Source: Ramlibacter ginsenosidimutans
GTDB lineage: Bacteria; Pseudomonadota; Gammaproteobacteria; Burkholderiales; Burkholderiaceae_C
Reading direction: 5' to 3'
Assembly: GCF_016654015.1 (NCBI RefSeq)
Contig: NZ_JAEPWM010000003.1
Span: forward strand, 333,302-397,301
Length of the DNA: 64,000 nucleotides
Part shown: piece after piece, positions 1-12,331 of the stretch
How positions within the stretch are numbered: position 1 is the first letter of the stretch
Layout: every line of letters begins with the position of its first letter
Notes under the pieces: model-generated
Told to the model about the DNA's origin: nothing
The model's input: only the letters and a program-made list of their open reading frames with translations
The model's database searches: none
Position numbers and translations under genes: made by a program

Positions 1-3000
1 ACGACCAGGTACAGCGCGCGGGGCTCGTGCCCGACCACCTCGGCCTGCGCGGCGTAGCGCGCCTGCAGCAAGTCGAAGTAGGCCTGCGGATCGCTGAGGC
101 CGTCCGGGTGGTCGATGCGCAGCCCCGACAACAGCCCGTCCTGCAGCCAGTGCAGGACCTTGCGGTGCGTCGCGTCGAACACCTCGGTGCGCTCCATGCG
201 CAGGCCGGCCAGCGTGTTCACGTCGAAGAAGCGGCGGTAGTTCACGTCGTCGCTCGCCACGCGCCAGTCGGCGAGCCGGTAGGCCTGGGCCGCGACCAGC
301 TGCTCCAGCGCGTCGAAGCTGGCCGGTTCCCCGGCCTGGCCGTTGAAGCGCTGCACACAGGCGGCGATCCAGCGCGCGAGCCAGTCGTGTCCCGACGCGA
401 GCCGGGCCAGCTGCCGCTTGTAGACCGCGGCATCGCGCACCCGCGTGCGCCGCGCTTCGGCGTCCGGATCGTCGCGCGAGGGCAGTCGGCGGAACGCATC
501 CAGCAGCGCGCCGACCACGGCGTGGCTGTCGCCTTCGCTGTCGTCGCGCGCCGGTGGCGCCGGCAGCGCCGCCAGGATGTCCGGATAGGTCGCCGGGTCG
601 ATGGGGAAGCGGTGGTCCCAGTACTTCAGCCCGAACTCGCCGGACCCGGGGTCGAAGTGCAGCTGGATCTCGCCTGCTTCGAGCACCTTGCCGAAATGGT
701 CGCCGAGCACCGGCAGCAGCACCCGCCCGGCCATTTCCGGCTGGGCCGGCTGCCATTCGATGTCGAAGGTCTCGGCATGCGAGGAGGCGCGTCCGTGTTC
801 CAGCACGTCCAGCCACCAGGCGTTGTCGGCCTCGAGCACGCCCATGTGGTTGGGAACGATGTCCAGGATCTGTCCCATGCCGTTGCGCCGCAAGGCCTGG
901 CACATCCTCGAATGCGCGAGCGCGTCGCCCACTTCCGGGTTGAGCTGCGCGTGGTCGATGATGTCGTAGCCGTGCGTGCTGCCCGGGCGCGCGCGCAGGT
1001 AGGGCGAGCTGTACAGGTGGCTGACGCCCAGTGCCTTGAGATAGGGAATGACCTGCGTGACCTGCTCGAAGGTGAAGCCCTTGTGGAACTGCACGCGGTA
1101 GGTTCCGCAGGGGACGCTCGCCGTCTCCATCGGCGGCAATTCCAGCGCCGTCGCCTCCAGCGCCGTGGGCCCTTTGCGTTCGCTGCGCAGCACGGCGGCC
1201 AGCGAAGCCCAGCGCGCGTCGCTGGCCAGCAGGTCGACGCTGACCGACAGCTTGCGCCGCCAGTTGGGGAAGCGGTCTTCGGTGGTGCCGGGAACGTTCA
1301 CCTGCAGCAGCTGGCCCGTGACGTCCTCCAGCTGCACGCCCAGCAGCCAGCATGGCGTGCGCGCCAGGAAGGCATAGACCGCATCGACGAAGGCCTGGCC
1401 GGGCTCGGGCATGGACGTGGGCTGGACCGTGATGCCCGCGGGCAGCAGGTCCTCGCGCTGCAGCGCCAGCAGCAGGCGGGCGCGGTCCTGCGCGCGGGCG
1501 AGCACCTGCGTCTCGTGGGCGCTCGGCTCGGGGTACAGCTGCAGGCGCGCCGACAGCTCGATGTCCTCGCCCACCCAGAACCCGCGCAGGGTCGGCAGGT
1601 CGTGCGTGCTGACGACCGCGAGCGCCTGCGCCTGCCATTGCGCCGGACGCCGGAAATTCCCGTCGTCGTCGCGCTCGAACAGCAGCGGCTTGTACGACAG
1701 CAGGTTGCCTTCGCGCATGGCCTCGCGCATGCGCGGCGCCACGTTGCCCAGGTCCTCGCCGATCACCATGCACTCATGGCGATGGCTTTCCAGCGCCAGC
1801 ACGGCGAGCAGGTCTTCCAGCGGGTATTCGACGTACGTCCCGCCATCCGGGCCGGTCCAGAACAGGCGCATCAACGCCATCACGTGGTCCAGCCGCAGTG
1901 CGCCGCAATGCCGCATGTTGGCGCGCAGGGTGTCGATGAAGGGCTGGTAGCGCGCCTGCTTCAGGCGGTGCGGACTCCAGGGCGGCAGGCCCCAGTCCTG
2001 GCCGGCGGGTGCCAGCGGGTCGGGCGGCGCGCCGGCGTGCATCCCCAGCGCGTACAGCTCGTGCTCGACCCAGGTCTCCGCGCCGCCACCGTTCACGCCG
2101 ACCGCGAGGTCGCAGTACAGGCCGATGCCCATGCCGCGCGTGCGCGCATAGCGATGGCACGACTCCAGCTGCACTTCGCAGAGCCACTGCAGCCAGAACC
2201 GGTAGCGCACGTCCGATGCGTGCTCCTGGCGGAACCTGCGCACGGCCGCACTGTCGGGGTCGCGATAGGCCTCCGGCCAGGCAGGCCAGCCCCACACCCC
2301 AGGGTCCTGCGCGAACAGGTATTCCTGCAAGGCCTCGAACAGCGCGTGCTGGCCGATCGTGTGCTCGCGCTCGCGCATGTACGCGAGGAAGTGCGCGCCG
2401 CGCGAGCGGTCCTTGTCGAGTTCGTGGCGTTCGAAATGGCGCCAGAGGATGCGCAGCACTTCGTCCTTCGCCGCAGCGACGCCCGGATACTCCACCAGCT
2501 CCGTTTCGCGCAGCGCCAACAGGCGCTCCTGGAAGCGTTCGGACTGCACCTTCTGCTGCGCTTCCTCGCAGCCGCTCAGGTCCACCAGCGTCTGCACGTC
2601 GAGGTAGATGGGGTTGAGCGCCTTGCGGCTCGACGGGCTGTAGGGACTCGCCGCCGCGGGGTTGTGCGGGAAGAGGGCGTGCAGCGGGCTCAGGCCGATG
2701 AAGGACGCGCCCTGGTGGGCGGCCGCGTCGCACAGCCGGCGCAGGTCGCCGAAGTCGCCGATGCCCCAGTTGCGCGACGAGCGCAGGGCGTACAGCTGGA
2801 TCGTGCAGCCCCACCAGCGTTCGCCCTGCTGCAGGCCCGGGGCCACGTGGCAGTGGTGCGGCGCGATGATCACGCGGCAATAGTCGTGCGGGGGCGCCCC
2901 CTCCAGCGTCAGCCGGTAGTAGCCGGGCCGCAGCCTGGAAGACAGGGTGATGGAGGCCTGCTGGAAGCTGCGCTGCAGGTCCCCGGTTGCCACCGGCAGG

Positions 3001-3284
3001 CCGTCCTGTTCCTGCGCGAGCTGCCAGCGCGCCGCCGCGCTGTCGTGGCTGGTCCAGCGCAGTTCCAGGCGTTCGTCCTCGCGCGCGACGTGCACGCGAG
3101 GCAAGCCCAGGTGCTGCGCCGGCGGATCGCCGCCCTGGCCCGTGAGCGCCGCAATAGCGCGTTCGAGGACGGCCTCGGGGACGGCTTCTTCCTTGCCCCA
3201 GAAGCCGTGGTAGCGGTCCGCGATGCCAAGCCGCCGCGCCTGCTCCGCCAGCGACACCGGCGCGTGGTCTGCCGGCGCGTTCAT
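1..3284 (-). CDS. malQ-treY: MalQ-TreY fusion: 4-alpha-glucanotransferase joined to malto-oligosyltrehalose synthase (3' end outside window)
   Basis: About 1,094 codons are visible, starting at the ATG at 3284; the C-terminal part lies beyond position 1. Residues 1 to about 710 are a GH77 amylomaltase: GCTIQLYALRSSRNWGIGDF, the nucleophile region ALRLDHVMAL (D466), GEDLG (E510) and STHDLP are all present. From about residue 719 a GH13 TreY domain begins with CGTYRVQFHKGFTFEQV and runs through SSPYLRARPGSTHGYD, DIVPNHMG and GLRIDHPDGLSDP to EPRALYLV at the window edge. MalQ rearranges linear maltodextrins; TreY turns the reducing-end glucose of a maltodextrin into a trehalosyl end, the substrate of TreZ encoded just upstream. 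No stop codon or new start separates the two parts, so this is one polypeptide. An in-frame ATG at 1130 could in principle start TreY alone, but nothing suggests that it does. Confidence 0.93.
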   Translation of the reverse strand, partial: MNAPADHAPVSLAEQARRLGIADRYHGFWGKEEAVPEAVLERAIAALTGQGGDPPAQHLGLPRVHVAREDERLELRWTSHDSAAARWQLAQEQDGLPVATGDLQRSFQQASITLSSRLRPGYYRLTLEGAPPHDYCRVIIAPHHCHVAPGLQQGERWWGCTIQLYALRSSRNWGIGDFGDLRRLCDAAAHQGASFIGLSPLHALFPHNPAAASPYSPSSRKALNPIYLDVQTLVDLSGCEEAQQKVQSERFQERLLALRETELVEYPGVAAAKDEVLRILWRHFERHELDKDRSRGAHFLAYMREREHTIGQHALFEALQEYLFAQDPGVWGWPAWPEAYRDPDSAAVRRFRQEHASDVRYRFWLQWLCEVQLESCHRYARTRGMGIGLYCDLAVGVNGGGAETWVEHELYALGMHAGAPPDPLAPAGQDWGLPPWSPHRLKQARYQPFIDTLRANMRHCGALRLDHVMALMRLFWTGPDGGTYVEYPLEDLLAVLALESHRHECMVIGEDLGNVAPRMREAMREGNLLSYKPLLFERDDDGNFRRPAQWQAQALAVVSTHDLPTLRGFWVGEDIELSARLQLYPEPSAHETQVLARAQDRARLLLALQREDLLPAGITVQPTSMPEPGQAFVDAVYAFLARTPCWLLGVQLEDVTGQLLQVNVPGTTEDRFPNWRRKLSVSVDLLASDARWASLAAVLRSERKGPTALEATALELPPMETASVPCGTYRVQFHKGFTFEQVTQVIPYLKALGVSHLYSSPYLRARPGSTHGYDIIDHAQLNPEVGDALAHSRMCQALRRNGMGQILDIVPNHMGVLEADNAWWLDVLEHGRASSHAETFDIEWQPAQPEMAGRVLLPVLGDHFGKVLEAGEIQLHFDPGSGEFGLKYWDHRFPIDPATYPDILAALPAPPARDDSEGDSHAVVGALLDAFRRLPSRDDPDAEARRTRVRDAAVYKRQLARLASGHDWLARWIAACVQRFNGQAGEPASFDALEQLVAAQAYRLADWRVASDDVNYRRFFDVNTLAGLRMERTEVFDATHRKVLHWLQDGLLSGLRIDHPDGLSDPQAYFDLLQARYAAQAEVVGHEPRALYLV

Positions 3285-3324
3285 CGCAATCGCCCCACGA
3301 TGCGGGTCCGCCGGAGTGCGGCGC

Positions 3325-5148
3325 TCATAAGGTGATCTCCTCGCCCAGGGTCCACCGCGCACTGTAGGCCGGCCAGGTGCCGCGCGGTGTGTGCTCGGGC
3401 CGGCGGTGGCTGAACACGACCTGCGCCTCCACCGGGCCCAGGTGCTGCGGCTCGACCTGCAACGGGGACTCGCCCAGGTTCAACTCGAGGCACAACATCA
3501 TGCCGTCCTCGTACCGCCACTGCACCGCCAGCCCGCGCTCGCCGATGCGTTGTGCGGAATGCTTGCCCGTGAGCAGGAGAGCCGCGCGCGGCGTGATCCA
3601 CCGGCGCCGCGCTGCGAGTGCAGCGCGCGCCTCGTTCAGCCAGGCCTGCCCGGCGGGTGCCTGCGCGCGTGCGGGGTCGGGACGGCTCGCGGCCAGGGTG
3701 CGCTCGCTGCAAGGGTCGGGCAGGTCGTGCGCATCCACGTGGCCGAACTCGCGCTTGCGCCCGGCGCGCACCGCTTCGCGCAGCTCGCCCTCCCAGTCGG
3801 CGAAGTAGAGGAAGGGTTCGGTCGCGCCCCACTCCTCGCCGAAGAACAGCATGGGGATCGCCGGTGTGAGGAGCGCCAGCAGGGTGGGCAGTTGCCGCGC
3901 TTCGGGCGCAACGAGCTCACTCAGGCGTTCGCCGCGCGCGCGATTGCCGACCTGGTCGTGGTTGTGCGCGAAGTTCACGAGCGCGGTGAGCGGCTGCGCC
4001 GGCGCGGCCTGCACCACCTCGCGCGCGCCGCCTTCCCGGCGCTTTGCGCCCTCGAAGACCATCCCGTGCGTGAAGCAGCGCTCCAGCAGGTCCATGGTGC
4101 GCTCGCCGTAGTCGTGGTAGTAGCGCCGCGTCTCGCCCGTGAGCGCGACGTGCAGGACGTGGTGGAAGTCGTCGTTCCACTGCGCGTCGTAGCAGCCCGG
4201 CACCGGCGTGGGCGCCAGATAACGGTAGTCGTTGTCCTCGTTCTCCAGCACCAGGTGCACGTGCCGGCCGTGCGTTGCGGCGCGAACGCGTTCGGACAGG
4301 TCCTGCAGCACGTGCCGGTCGCTGTCGTCGCGGATCGCGTGCACGGCGTCCAGGCGCAGCCCGTCGAAGCGGTACTCCTGCACCCAGAAGAGCGCGTTGT
4401 GGATGAAGAACTCGCGCACCACCTCCCTGCCGGGCGCGTCGAAGTTGATCGCGGGCCCCCACGGGCTGCCCTTGCTGGGCGAGAAGAAGGCGGGGGCGTA
4501 GGAGTGCAGGTAGTTGCCCTGCGGGCCGAAGTGGTTGTAGACCACGTCCAGGAACACCATCAGGCCCAGGCTGTGCGCCTGCTGCACGAAGCGCTTGAGG
4601 TCTTCCGGCGTGCCGTAGGCAGGGTGCGGCGCGTAGGGCAGCACGCCGTCGTAGCCCCAACCGAAGCGTCCCGCGAAGTCGGCGACCGGCATCAGCTCCA
4701 CGGCCGTGATGCCGAGCTCTGCAAGCTGCGGCAAGCGCGCAGCGGCGGCAGCGAAGGTGCCCTCGCGCGTGAACGTCCCCACATGCAGTTCGTACAGGAC
4801 CGTTTCGTGCCAGGGTCGGCCCGTCCAGCCGCCCTCCCACTCGAACGCCTTGGGGTCGACGATGCGACTGGGACCGTGCGGGCCTTCGGGGTTCTGCCGC
4901 GAGGCCGGGTCGGGCACGAGCTGCCGGCCGTCGATGCGCCAGCGATAGAGCGTTCCCGCCGTCGCGTGCGCAACGGTGCACTCCCACCAGCCGTTCTCGC
5001 CGGCTTCGGCCGGGTGCAGTTCGGGGCTGGGGCCGCCGGTCTCGATGGCGACCTCGGCGCGCTGCGCCGCGGGGGCCCAGAGCCGGAAGGTGGCGCCGCC
5101 GCCCTCGTCCAGGCGGGCGCCGAATGGCATGTCGTGCTGCGAGCGCAC
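3325..5148 (-). CDS. treZ: Malto-oligosyltrehalose trehalohydrolase
   Basis: 607 residues from the GTG at 5148; MPFG, the next possible start (ATG 5130), is six codons in. I prefer the GTG because GAGGAG, overlapping the end of glgX, sits eight bases before it, while the ATG has no ribosome site. GH13 trehalohydrolase: an N-terminal beta-sandwich (ATFRLWAPAAQRAEV), then the barrel with DVVYNHFGPQGNYL (D201), GLRLDAVHAIRD (nucleophile D267), LVLENEDNDY (acid E302) and NFAHNHDQVGNR. The C-terminal half carries the family's FFGEEWGATEPFLYFADWEG segment. It releases free trehalose from the maltooligosyl-trehalose made by TreY, encoded next in the operon. Cytoplasmic; length is normal for the family. 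Confidence 0.95.
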   Translation of the reverse strand: MRSQHDMPFGARLDEGGGATFRLWAPAAQRAEVAIETGGPSPELHPAEAGENGWWECTVAHATAGTLYRWRIDGRQLVPDPASRQNPEGPHGPSRIVDPKAFEWEGGWTGRPWHETVLYELHVGTFTREGTFAAAAARLPQLAELGITAVELMPVADFAGRFGWGYDGVLPYAPHPAYGTPEDLKRFVQQAHSLGLMVFLDVVYNHFGPQGNYLHSYAPAFFSPSKGSPWGPAINFDAPGREVVREFFIHNALFWVQEYRFDGLRLDAVHAIRDDSDRHVLQDLSERVRAATHGRHVHLVLENEDNDYRYLAPTPVPGCYDAQWNDDFHHVLHVALTGETRRYYHDYGERTMDLLERCFTHGMVFEGAKRREGGAREVVQAAPAQPLTALVNFAHNHDQVGNRARGERLSELVAPEARQLPTLLALLTPAIPMLFFGEEWGATEPFLYFADWEGELREAVRAGRKREFGHVDAHDLPDPCSERTLAASRPDPARAQAPAGQAWLNEARAALAARRRWITPRAALLLTGKHSAQRIGERGLAVQWRYEDGMMLCLELNLGESPLQVEPQHLGPVEAQVVFSHRRPEHTPRGTWPAYSARWTLGEEITL

Positions 5149-5153
5149 TTGTC

Positions 5154-7333
<2,180 letters not shown>

Positions 7334-7337
<4 letters not shown>

Positions 7338-8635
7338 GCAAGCGCCTCCATGGGTGGCGCCGTCTCGGCCCTGTGGGTGTCGACGTCGACACCGTAGCGG
7401 TCGGTGGCCGCGGCGCTGTTGCGGGCCGGGAAGGCACCGGCCGGAACGACCACGATTCCCGAAGGCGTGACGTGGAAGCGCTTGCTGTCCTGCTCGAGGT
7501 CCCAGCCGATGCGCACGTCCGGCGGGATGTCGTTGTCCTGGTCGATGATGCAGCGGCGCACCTGGGCGCCCCGGCCGATGCGCGAACGCTCCATCACGAT
7601 GCAGTGCTCCAGGCGCGCGCCGCGCTCCACCGTCACGGAACGCCGCAACATCGCATGGTCCAGGATCGCGCCGTCCACGATGCTGCCGGAGCCGACGACC
7701 GAGCGGTTGATCACGCCGTTCTCGATCTGGGCGGACTCCGCCTGGTCCGGGCTGGCGTAGATGGGCCAGTGCTTGTTGGTCATGCGAAAGCGCGGCTGCG
7801 CCCCGAGCGTGTCGAAGTGGGCCTGGTAGTACGCGTCGATGGTGCCGACGTCGCGCCAGTATGCGTGCTCCTCGTAGGGCGCGGTACCCTGGATCACATT
7901 GGTGGCGAAATCATAGGCCAGCAGCTTGTGGCTCTTCACCATCGAAGGCAGGATGTGCTTGCCGAAGTCGGTCTCGCCGCTTTCGTGCATGCGCTTCAAC
8001 TGCTTGAGCAGCACGTCTGCGTTGAAGATGTAATTGCCCATGGATGCCAGCGCATGCGTGCGGCTGCCGGGCATGGGACGCACCGAGCGCGGCTTCTCGC
8101 GGAACTCGATGATGCGGTGGTCGTCGTCGACTTCCACCATGCCGAACTGGTCGCACTCGCCCAGTGCCACCGGCAGGGTGGCGACGGTCGCCTGCGCGTT
8201 GCCCCGGATGTGGGCGTCGATCATCTGGCGCACGTCCATGCGGTAGATGTGGTCCGCGCCGAACACGGCCACGATGTCCGGCTGCATGCTCTCGATGAGG
8301 TGGATGTTCTGGTACACCGCGTCCGCGGTCCCCTGGAACCACGCCGGGCCGTGGCGCATCTGCGGCGGCACCACCGTGATGAAGTGCTGGGGAATGAAGC
8401 GGGCCATGGTCCAGGACTGTCGCACGTGTTCGATCAGCGATTGCGATTTGTACTGCACCAGCAGGTAGATCGAATAGATCTCCGAGTTCACCAGGTTCGA
8501 CAGGACGAAGTCCACGATCCGGTGCTTGCCGTTGAAGGGAACCGCGGGCTTGCAGCGGTTGGCGGTCAGCGGATGCAGGCGCGAGCCTTCTCCTCCGGCC
8601 ATGACAAAGGCCAGTACGTTCTTATTGGCGGGCAT
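7334..8635 (-). CDS. glgC: Glucose-1-phosphate adenylyltransferase
   Basis: 433 residues from ATG 8635, preceded by AGGGAG at a six-base spacing. The nucleotidyltransferase signature [20 protein letters not shown] (residues about 8-27) and the allosteric/substrate region [19 protein letters not shown] follow directly, then [12 protein letters not shown] and [13 protein letters not shown]. The C-terminal third is a left-handed beta-helix with repeated [12 protein letters not shown] and [19 protein letters not shown] rungs. It makes ADP-glucose, the committed step of bacterial glycogen synthesis. The start lies inside the end of glgB (14-base overlap). glgA, glycogen synthase, is not in the window. 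Confidence 0.96.
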
Positions 8636-10571
8636 GCGGGTCTCCCTGGGTCGGTGCGTTCGTTGGAATGGGGCGGTTCGAAAGGATGACGGTGCCCAGG
8701 GGCGGCACGGTCACCAGGGCGCTGGCTGGCCAGCCACCCACGCCGTGGGTGCTGGCCTCGACGGCGCCGAGGTTGCCGACGCCGCTTCCGCCGTAATAGG
8801 CAGCGTCGCTGTTGAGGAGTTCATGCCAGGTCCCCGCCTCGGGCAGCGCGACGCGCAGCGCCTTGCGGGGTTCGGGCGTCAGGTTGACGATCGCGACCAC
8901 GTAGGCGTCGCCGGGCGCTCCGCGACGCAGCGACGCCAGGATCGTGGCCTCGTGGCGCTCGCACGGCAGCGCCGCGTAGCCCTCGCTGTCGAAGTCGTGG
9001 ACGTGCAGCGCCGGCACCCGGCGATACAGCGCGTTGAGGTCCGCGACCCAGCGGGCGAGGCCGGCGTGGTACGGGCGTGCCCAGAGGTGCCAGTCGAGCG
9101 TGCGCTCGTGGTGCCATTCCTCGGCCTGCCCGAACTCGCCGCCCATGAAGAGCAGCTTCTTGCCCGGGTGCGTCCACATGTAGCCGTAGAGGTTGCGCAG
9201 GCCGGCGAACCGCTGCCAGTCGTCGCCGGGCTGGCGCGCGAGCAGGCTGCCCTTGCCGTACACCACCTCGTCGTGCGAAAGCGGCAGGATGAAGTTCTCG
9301 TCGAAGGCATAGACCATCGAGAAGCGGACGTCGTCGCCGTGCCAGTGCCGGAAGAAGTGCGGGCGCGAGAAGTAGCGCAGCGTGTCGTTCATCCAGCCCA
9401 TGTTCCACTTCATGCCGAAGCCGAGGCCGCCCCATTCCACCGGGCGCGACACCGCGGGCCACGCGGTCGACTCCTCCGCGATCATGTGCACGTCGGGGAA
9501 GGCGGCGTAGACGGAGGTGTTCAGGTCGCGCAGGAAGCCCACCGCCTCGTGGTTCTCGTTGCCGCCATGCGCGTTCGGAATCCACTCGCCGTGCCGGCGT
9601 GCGTAGTCGAGGTACAGCAGCGACGCGACCGCGTCGACGCGCAGGCCGTCGAAGTGGTACTTCTCCAGCCAGAAGATCGCGTTGCTGATCAGGAAGTCGC
9701 GGACTTCGTAGCGGCCGTAGTTGAAGATCAGGCTGTTCCACTCCGGGTGGAAGCCGCGCCTCGGATCGTCGTGCTCGTACAGCGCGGTGCCGTCGAAGCG
9801 CGCCAGCGCGTGCGGGTCGGCTGGAAAGTGCGAAGGCACCCAGTCGAGGAACACGCCGATGCCTTGCTGGTGCAGCGTGTCGACGAAGACCATCAGGTCC
9901 TGCGGCGTGCCGTAGCGCGAGGTCGGCGCGTAGTAGCCGGTGATCTGGTAGCCCCAGGACCCGTAGAACGGGTGCTCGGCGATCGGCATCAGCTCCACGT
10001 GCGTGAAGCCCATGTTGTGGCAGTGCGTCGCCAGGCGCAGCGCGAGGTCGCGGTAATTGAGGAAGCGCCCGTCCTCCTCGCGTTGCCACGAGCCCAGGTG
10101 CACTTCATAGATGGAGATCGGCTGCTTGTGCGCCTGGCGCTGCCAGCGCGTGCGCATCCAGTCGGCGTCGCCCCATTCGTGCGAGAGGTCCCAGATCTGC
10201 GAAGCCGTCCCCGGGGGATGCTCCATGCGGAACGCATAGGGATCGGCCTTGTCCATCCAGTGCCCGGCGACGTCCTGGATGCGGTACTTGTAGCACTGGC
10301 CGGCGCGCGCGCCCTCGACGAAGCCGGCCCAGCGGCCGCTGCCGTCGTCGAGACGGTAGAGCGGCTCGCAGTGCCATTGGTTGAACGAGCCGATGACGCC
10401 CACGGCGCGCGCGTTCGGCGCCCACACCGTGAACCAGGTGCCGCGTTCGGTAGGATGCGCACCCATCACCTCGAACTGGCGATGGTGGTGGCTGGGTCGG
10501 CGCTCTGTCCGCACCTCCGGCCGAGCTGCAGCCGGAGTGCCTTTCTCCTCTTGGGGCATTTGGGGCTTCAT
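8622..10571 (-). CDS. glgB: 1,4-alpha-glucan branching enzyme
   Basis: 649 residues, first gene of the operon. CBM48 lies at about residues 35-130 ([20 protein letters not shown]), then the GH13 barrel: [27 protein letters not shown], the nucleophile region [17 protein letters not shown], the acid region [10 protein letters not shown], and [16 protein letters not shown]. It makes the alpha-1,6 branch points of glycogen. It lacks the extra N-terminal N1 module of the longer GlgB type and so belongs to the ~630-650-residue class. Its promoter should lie in the 298-base gap upstream. Its stop overlaps glgC by 14 bases, so translation is probably coupled. Confidence 0.96.
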   Translation of the reverse strand: MKPQMPQEEKGTPAAARPEVRTERRPSHHHRQFEVMGAHPTERGTWFTVWAPNARAVGVIGSFNQWHCEPLYRLDDGSGRWAGFVEGARAGQCYKYRIQDVAGHWMDKADPYAFRMEHPPGTASQIWDLSHEWGDADWMRTRWQRQAHKQPISIYEVHLGSWQREEDGRFLNYRDLALRLATHCHNMGFTHVELMPIAEHPFYGSWGYQITGYYAPTSRYGTPQDLMVFVDTLHQQGIGVFLDWVPSHFPADPHALARFDGTALYEHDDPRRGFHPEWNSLIFNYGRYEVRDFLISNAIFWLEKYHFDGLRVDAVASLLYLDYARRHGEWIPNAHGGNENHEAVGFLRDLNTSVYAAFPDVHMIAEESTAWPAVSRPVEWGGLGFGMKWNMGWMNDTLRYFSRPHFFRHWHGDDVRFSMVYAFDENFILPLSHDEVVYGKGSLLARQPGDDWQRFAGLRNLYGYMWTHPGKKLLFMGGEFGQAEEWHHERTLDWHLWARPYHAGLARWVADLNALYRRVPALHVHDFDSEGYAALPCERHEATILASLRRGAPGDAYVVAIVNLTPEPRKALRVALPEAGTWHELLNSDAAYYGGSGVGNLGAVEASTHGVGGWPASALVTVPPLGTVILSNRPIPTNAPTQGDPHARQ

Positions 10572-10645
10572 AGGCCTTCGTCTTCTGATCGGGCCATTCT
10601 GTTGGCTGCGCCCGGCGAGCGTTGAAGGATGCGCAGATCAAGCGA

Positions 10646-10663
10646 TGTAGGCTTGAACCTACA
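10646..10663. promoter_or_regulatory. Inverted repeat in the glgB upstream gap; possible operator
   Basis: TGTAGG-cttgaa-CCTACA is a perfect 6-base dyad with a 6-base centre, about 75 bases upstream of glgB. The gap between livF and glgB (10,572-10,869) holds no gene that I can support. Besides this dyad it contains a GGTCGC-A-GCGACC dyad at 10,845-10,857, just past the livF stop, which could be a weak terminator. The glg promoter must be in this gap, but I could not identify a convincing -35/-10 pair. Confidence 0.35.
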
Positions 10664-10869
10664 GGCGCGCAGGGCAGAGGCGGGCAAGCGACCGTCCGGT
10701 ACTTGCTGACGTTGCGATGGACTTCGCCTGACGATGAGTTTGCCCATGCCGGCCACGCATATGGATGAGCCAGCAAGCGTGGTCCCCTGCGGACCAGCAG
10801 ACCTTGCGCAGGATCAAATGGCGCGTTGCGAGTGCTGCGCGCGTGGTCGCAGCGACCGCCGGGCGCGTG

Positions 10870-11583
10870 TCAGACGCCGAGGTACTGAGCCAGCAGTTCC
10901 GGCCGGGCTCGCAGCTCGGCCGAGCTGCCTTCGTACACGACCTCGCCCTTGACGAGGATGACGTTGCGGTCCGTCACCTGCGTCATGGCGCGCCACGCCT
11001 TGTCGACGATCACGCTGGAGATGCCGCTCTCTCGGATCAGGCCGCAGATGCGCCAGATCTCGCGGGCCACCAGCGGCGCGAGCCCCTCCGTGGCCTCGTC
11101 GAGGATGAGGACGTCGGGATTCGTCATGAGCGCACGGCCGATGGTGAGCATCTGCTGCTCGCCGCCCGACAGCTGCTGGCCGCCGTGCCGCAGGCGCTCC
11201 TGCAGGCGCGGGAAGGTCTCCAGTACGCGTTCGTAGGTCCACTCGCGCTGGCCGCTGCTGCCGGCCCGCGCGGCCATGAGCAGGTTTTCCTTGACGCTCA
11301 GGTTGCCGAAGATGCCGCGGCCTTCCGGCACGTAGGCGATGCCTTGCTGCGCGACCTCGTACGCCGGCCGGCCCAGCATGTCACGCCCTTTCACCTGCAC
11401 CGTGCCCGCGCGCGGCCGCACGATGCCCATCAGGCTTTTCAGCAGCGTGCTCTTGCCCATGCCGTTGCGGCCCATGAGCCCGATGGTCTCGCCGCGGTCG
11501 ACGTGGAAGTCCACGCCGCGCAGCACGTGGCTGGCGCCGTAATACGTCTGCACGCCGCGTGCGTCGACCAGGCGTTCAGGCAT
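10870..11583 (-). CDS. livF: Liv-type ABC transporter ATP-binding protein (LivF)
   Basis: 237 residues. Walker A GRNGMGKST, the LivF-type sequence AYVPEGRGIFGNLSVKENL, signature LSGGEQQ and Walker B VLILDEATEGL identify the smaller ATPase of a branched-chain/aromatic-acid (HAAT) importer. It works as a heterodimer with LivG, whose gene overlaps this one by eight bases. In this setting, downstream of a benzoate-CoA ligase, the transported substrate is more likely benzoate or a relative than leucine; that is inferred from context. The canonical switch histidine after Walker B appears replaced (VIVDKAW where VEH or VEQ is usual). This is known in LivF proteins but worth checking for activity. 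Confidence 0.92.
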   Translation of the reverse strand: MPERLVDARGVQTYYGASHVLRGVDFHVDRGETIGLMGRNGMGKSTLLKSLMGIVRPRAGTVQVKGRDMLGRPAYEVAQQGIAYVPEGRGIFGNLSVKENLLMAARAGSSGQREWTYERVLETFPRLQERLRHGGQQLSGGEQQMLTIGRALMTNPDVLILDEATEGLAPLVAREIWRICGLIRESGISSVIVDKAWRAMTQVTDRNVILVKGEVVYEGSSAELRARPELLAQYLGV

Positions 11584-12331
11584 GGTCCTCGGCGCCGAGA
11601 TAGGCCGACTGCACGTCGGGGTTCGCGCGTACGTCCGCCGGTGCGCCGCTCGCGATGACCTGGCCGTTCACCATCACCGTGAGGTGGTCCGCCAGCGTGA
11701 AGACAGCGTCCATGTCGTGCTCCACCAGCATCATTGCGTGGTCCTTCTTCAGCGACAGCAGCAGGTCGACCATGCGCTGCGCTTCGGCCGTGCCCATGCC
11801 TGCGAGCGGTTCGTCCAGCAGCAGCACCTGGGGATCGGTCGCCAGCGTCATCGCGATCTCCAGCTGGCGCTGCTCGCCGTGGCTGGACGCGCCGGCGACG
11901 CTGCTTCGCCGCGCCTGCAGGCCGGCGAGTTCCAGCGCGCGCTCGGCGCGCTCGTTCGCCTGTGCCACGCGGGAGGCCGATTGCAGCCAGCGCGCCGCGT
12001 GCGGCGTGCGGGATTGCGCGGCGAGCCGGATGTTCTCCCACACGGTGAAGGGCGGGAAGATATTGGTCTTCTGGTAGCTGCGGCCCAGGCCCTCGCGCGA
12101 GATGCGCTCCGGGCTCCATCCGGTGATGTCGCGGCCGGCGAGGCTCACGCTGCCTGCCGTCGGGGCGAGATCGCCCGAGAGCAGGTTGGTCAGCGTCGAC
12201 TTGCCCGCGCCGTTGGGACCGATCACCGCGTGGATGCGACCGCGCCAGAGGTCCAGCGTGACGTCGTTGACCGCCGCCAGCCCGCCGAAGCGCTTCGTGA
12301 GGCCGCGCGCGGAAAGGCGTACCTCACTCAC
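11576..12331 (-). CDS. livG: Liv-type ABC transporter ATP-binding protein (LivG)
   Basis: 251 residues from a GTG at 12331 that overlaps the livM stop. Walker A GPNGAGKST, the LivG-specific NLLSGDLAPTAGSV and GLGRSYQKTNIFPPFTV, and Walker B VLLLDEPLAGMG followed by MLVEHDMDAVF are present. Note SHGEQRQLEIAM where LSYGEQR is usual: the ABC signature reads SSHGEQR, a small deviation. It pairs with LivF to drive import through LivH/LivM. Translationally coupled to its neighbours. Confidence 0.92.
   Translation of the reverse strand: MSEVRLSARGLTKRFGGLAAVNDVTLDLWRGRIHAVIGPNGAGKSTLTNLLSGDLAPTAGSVSLAGRDITGWSPERISREGLGRSYQKTNIFPPFTVWENIRLAAQSRTPHAARWLQSASRVAQANERAERALELAGLQARRSSVAGASSHGEQRQLEIAMTLATDPQVLLLDEPLAGMGTAEAQRMVDLLLSLKKDHAMMLVEHDMDAVFTLADHLTVMVNGQVIASGAPADVRANPDVQSAYLGAEDHA

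Noticed and set aside
3281..3832. Minus-strand frame with ATG at 3328 overlapping the treZ stop (ATGA)
   Set aside because: From that ATG the frame stops after 15 codons (MSAALRRTRIVGRLR); the MalQ sequence clearly begins at 3284 in another frame.
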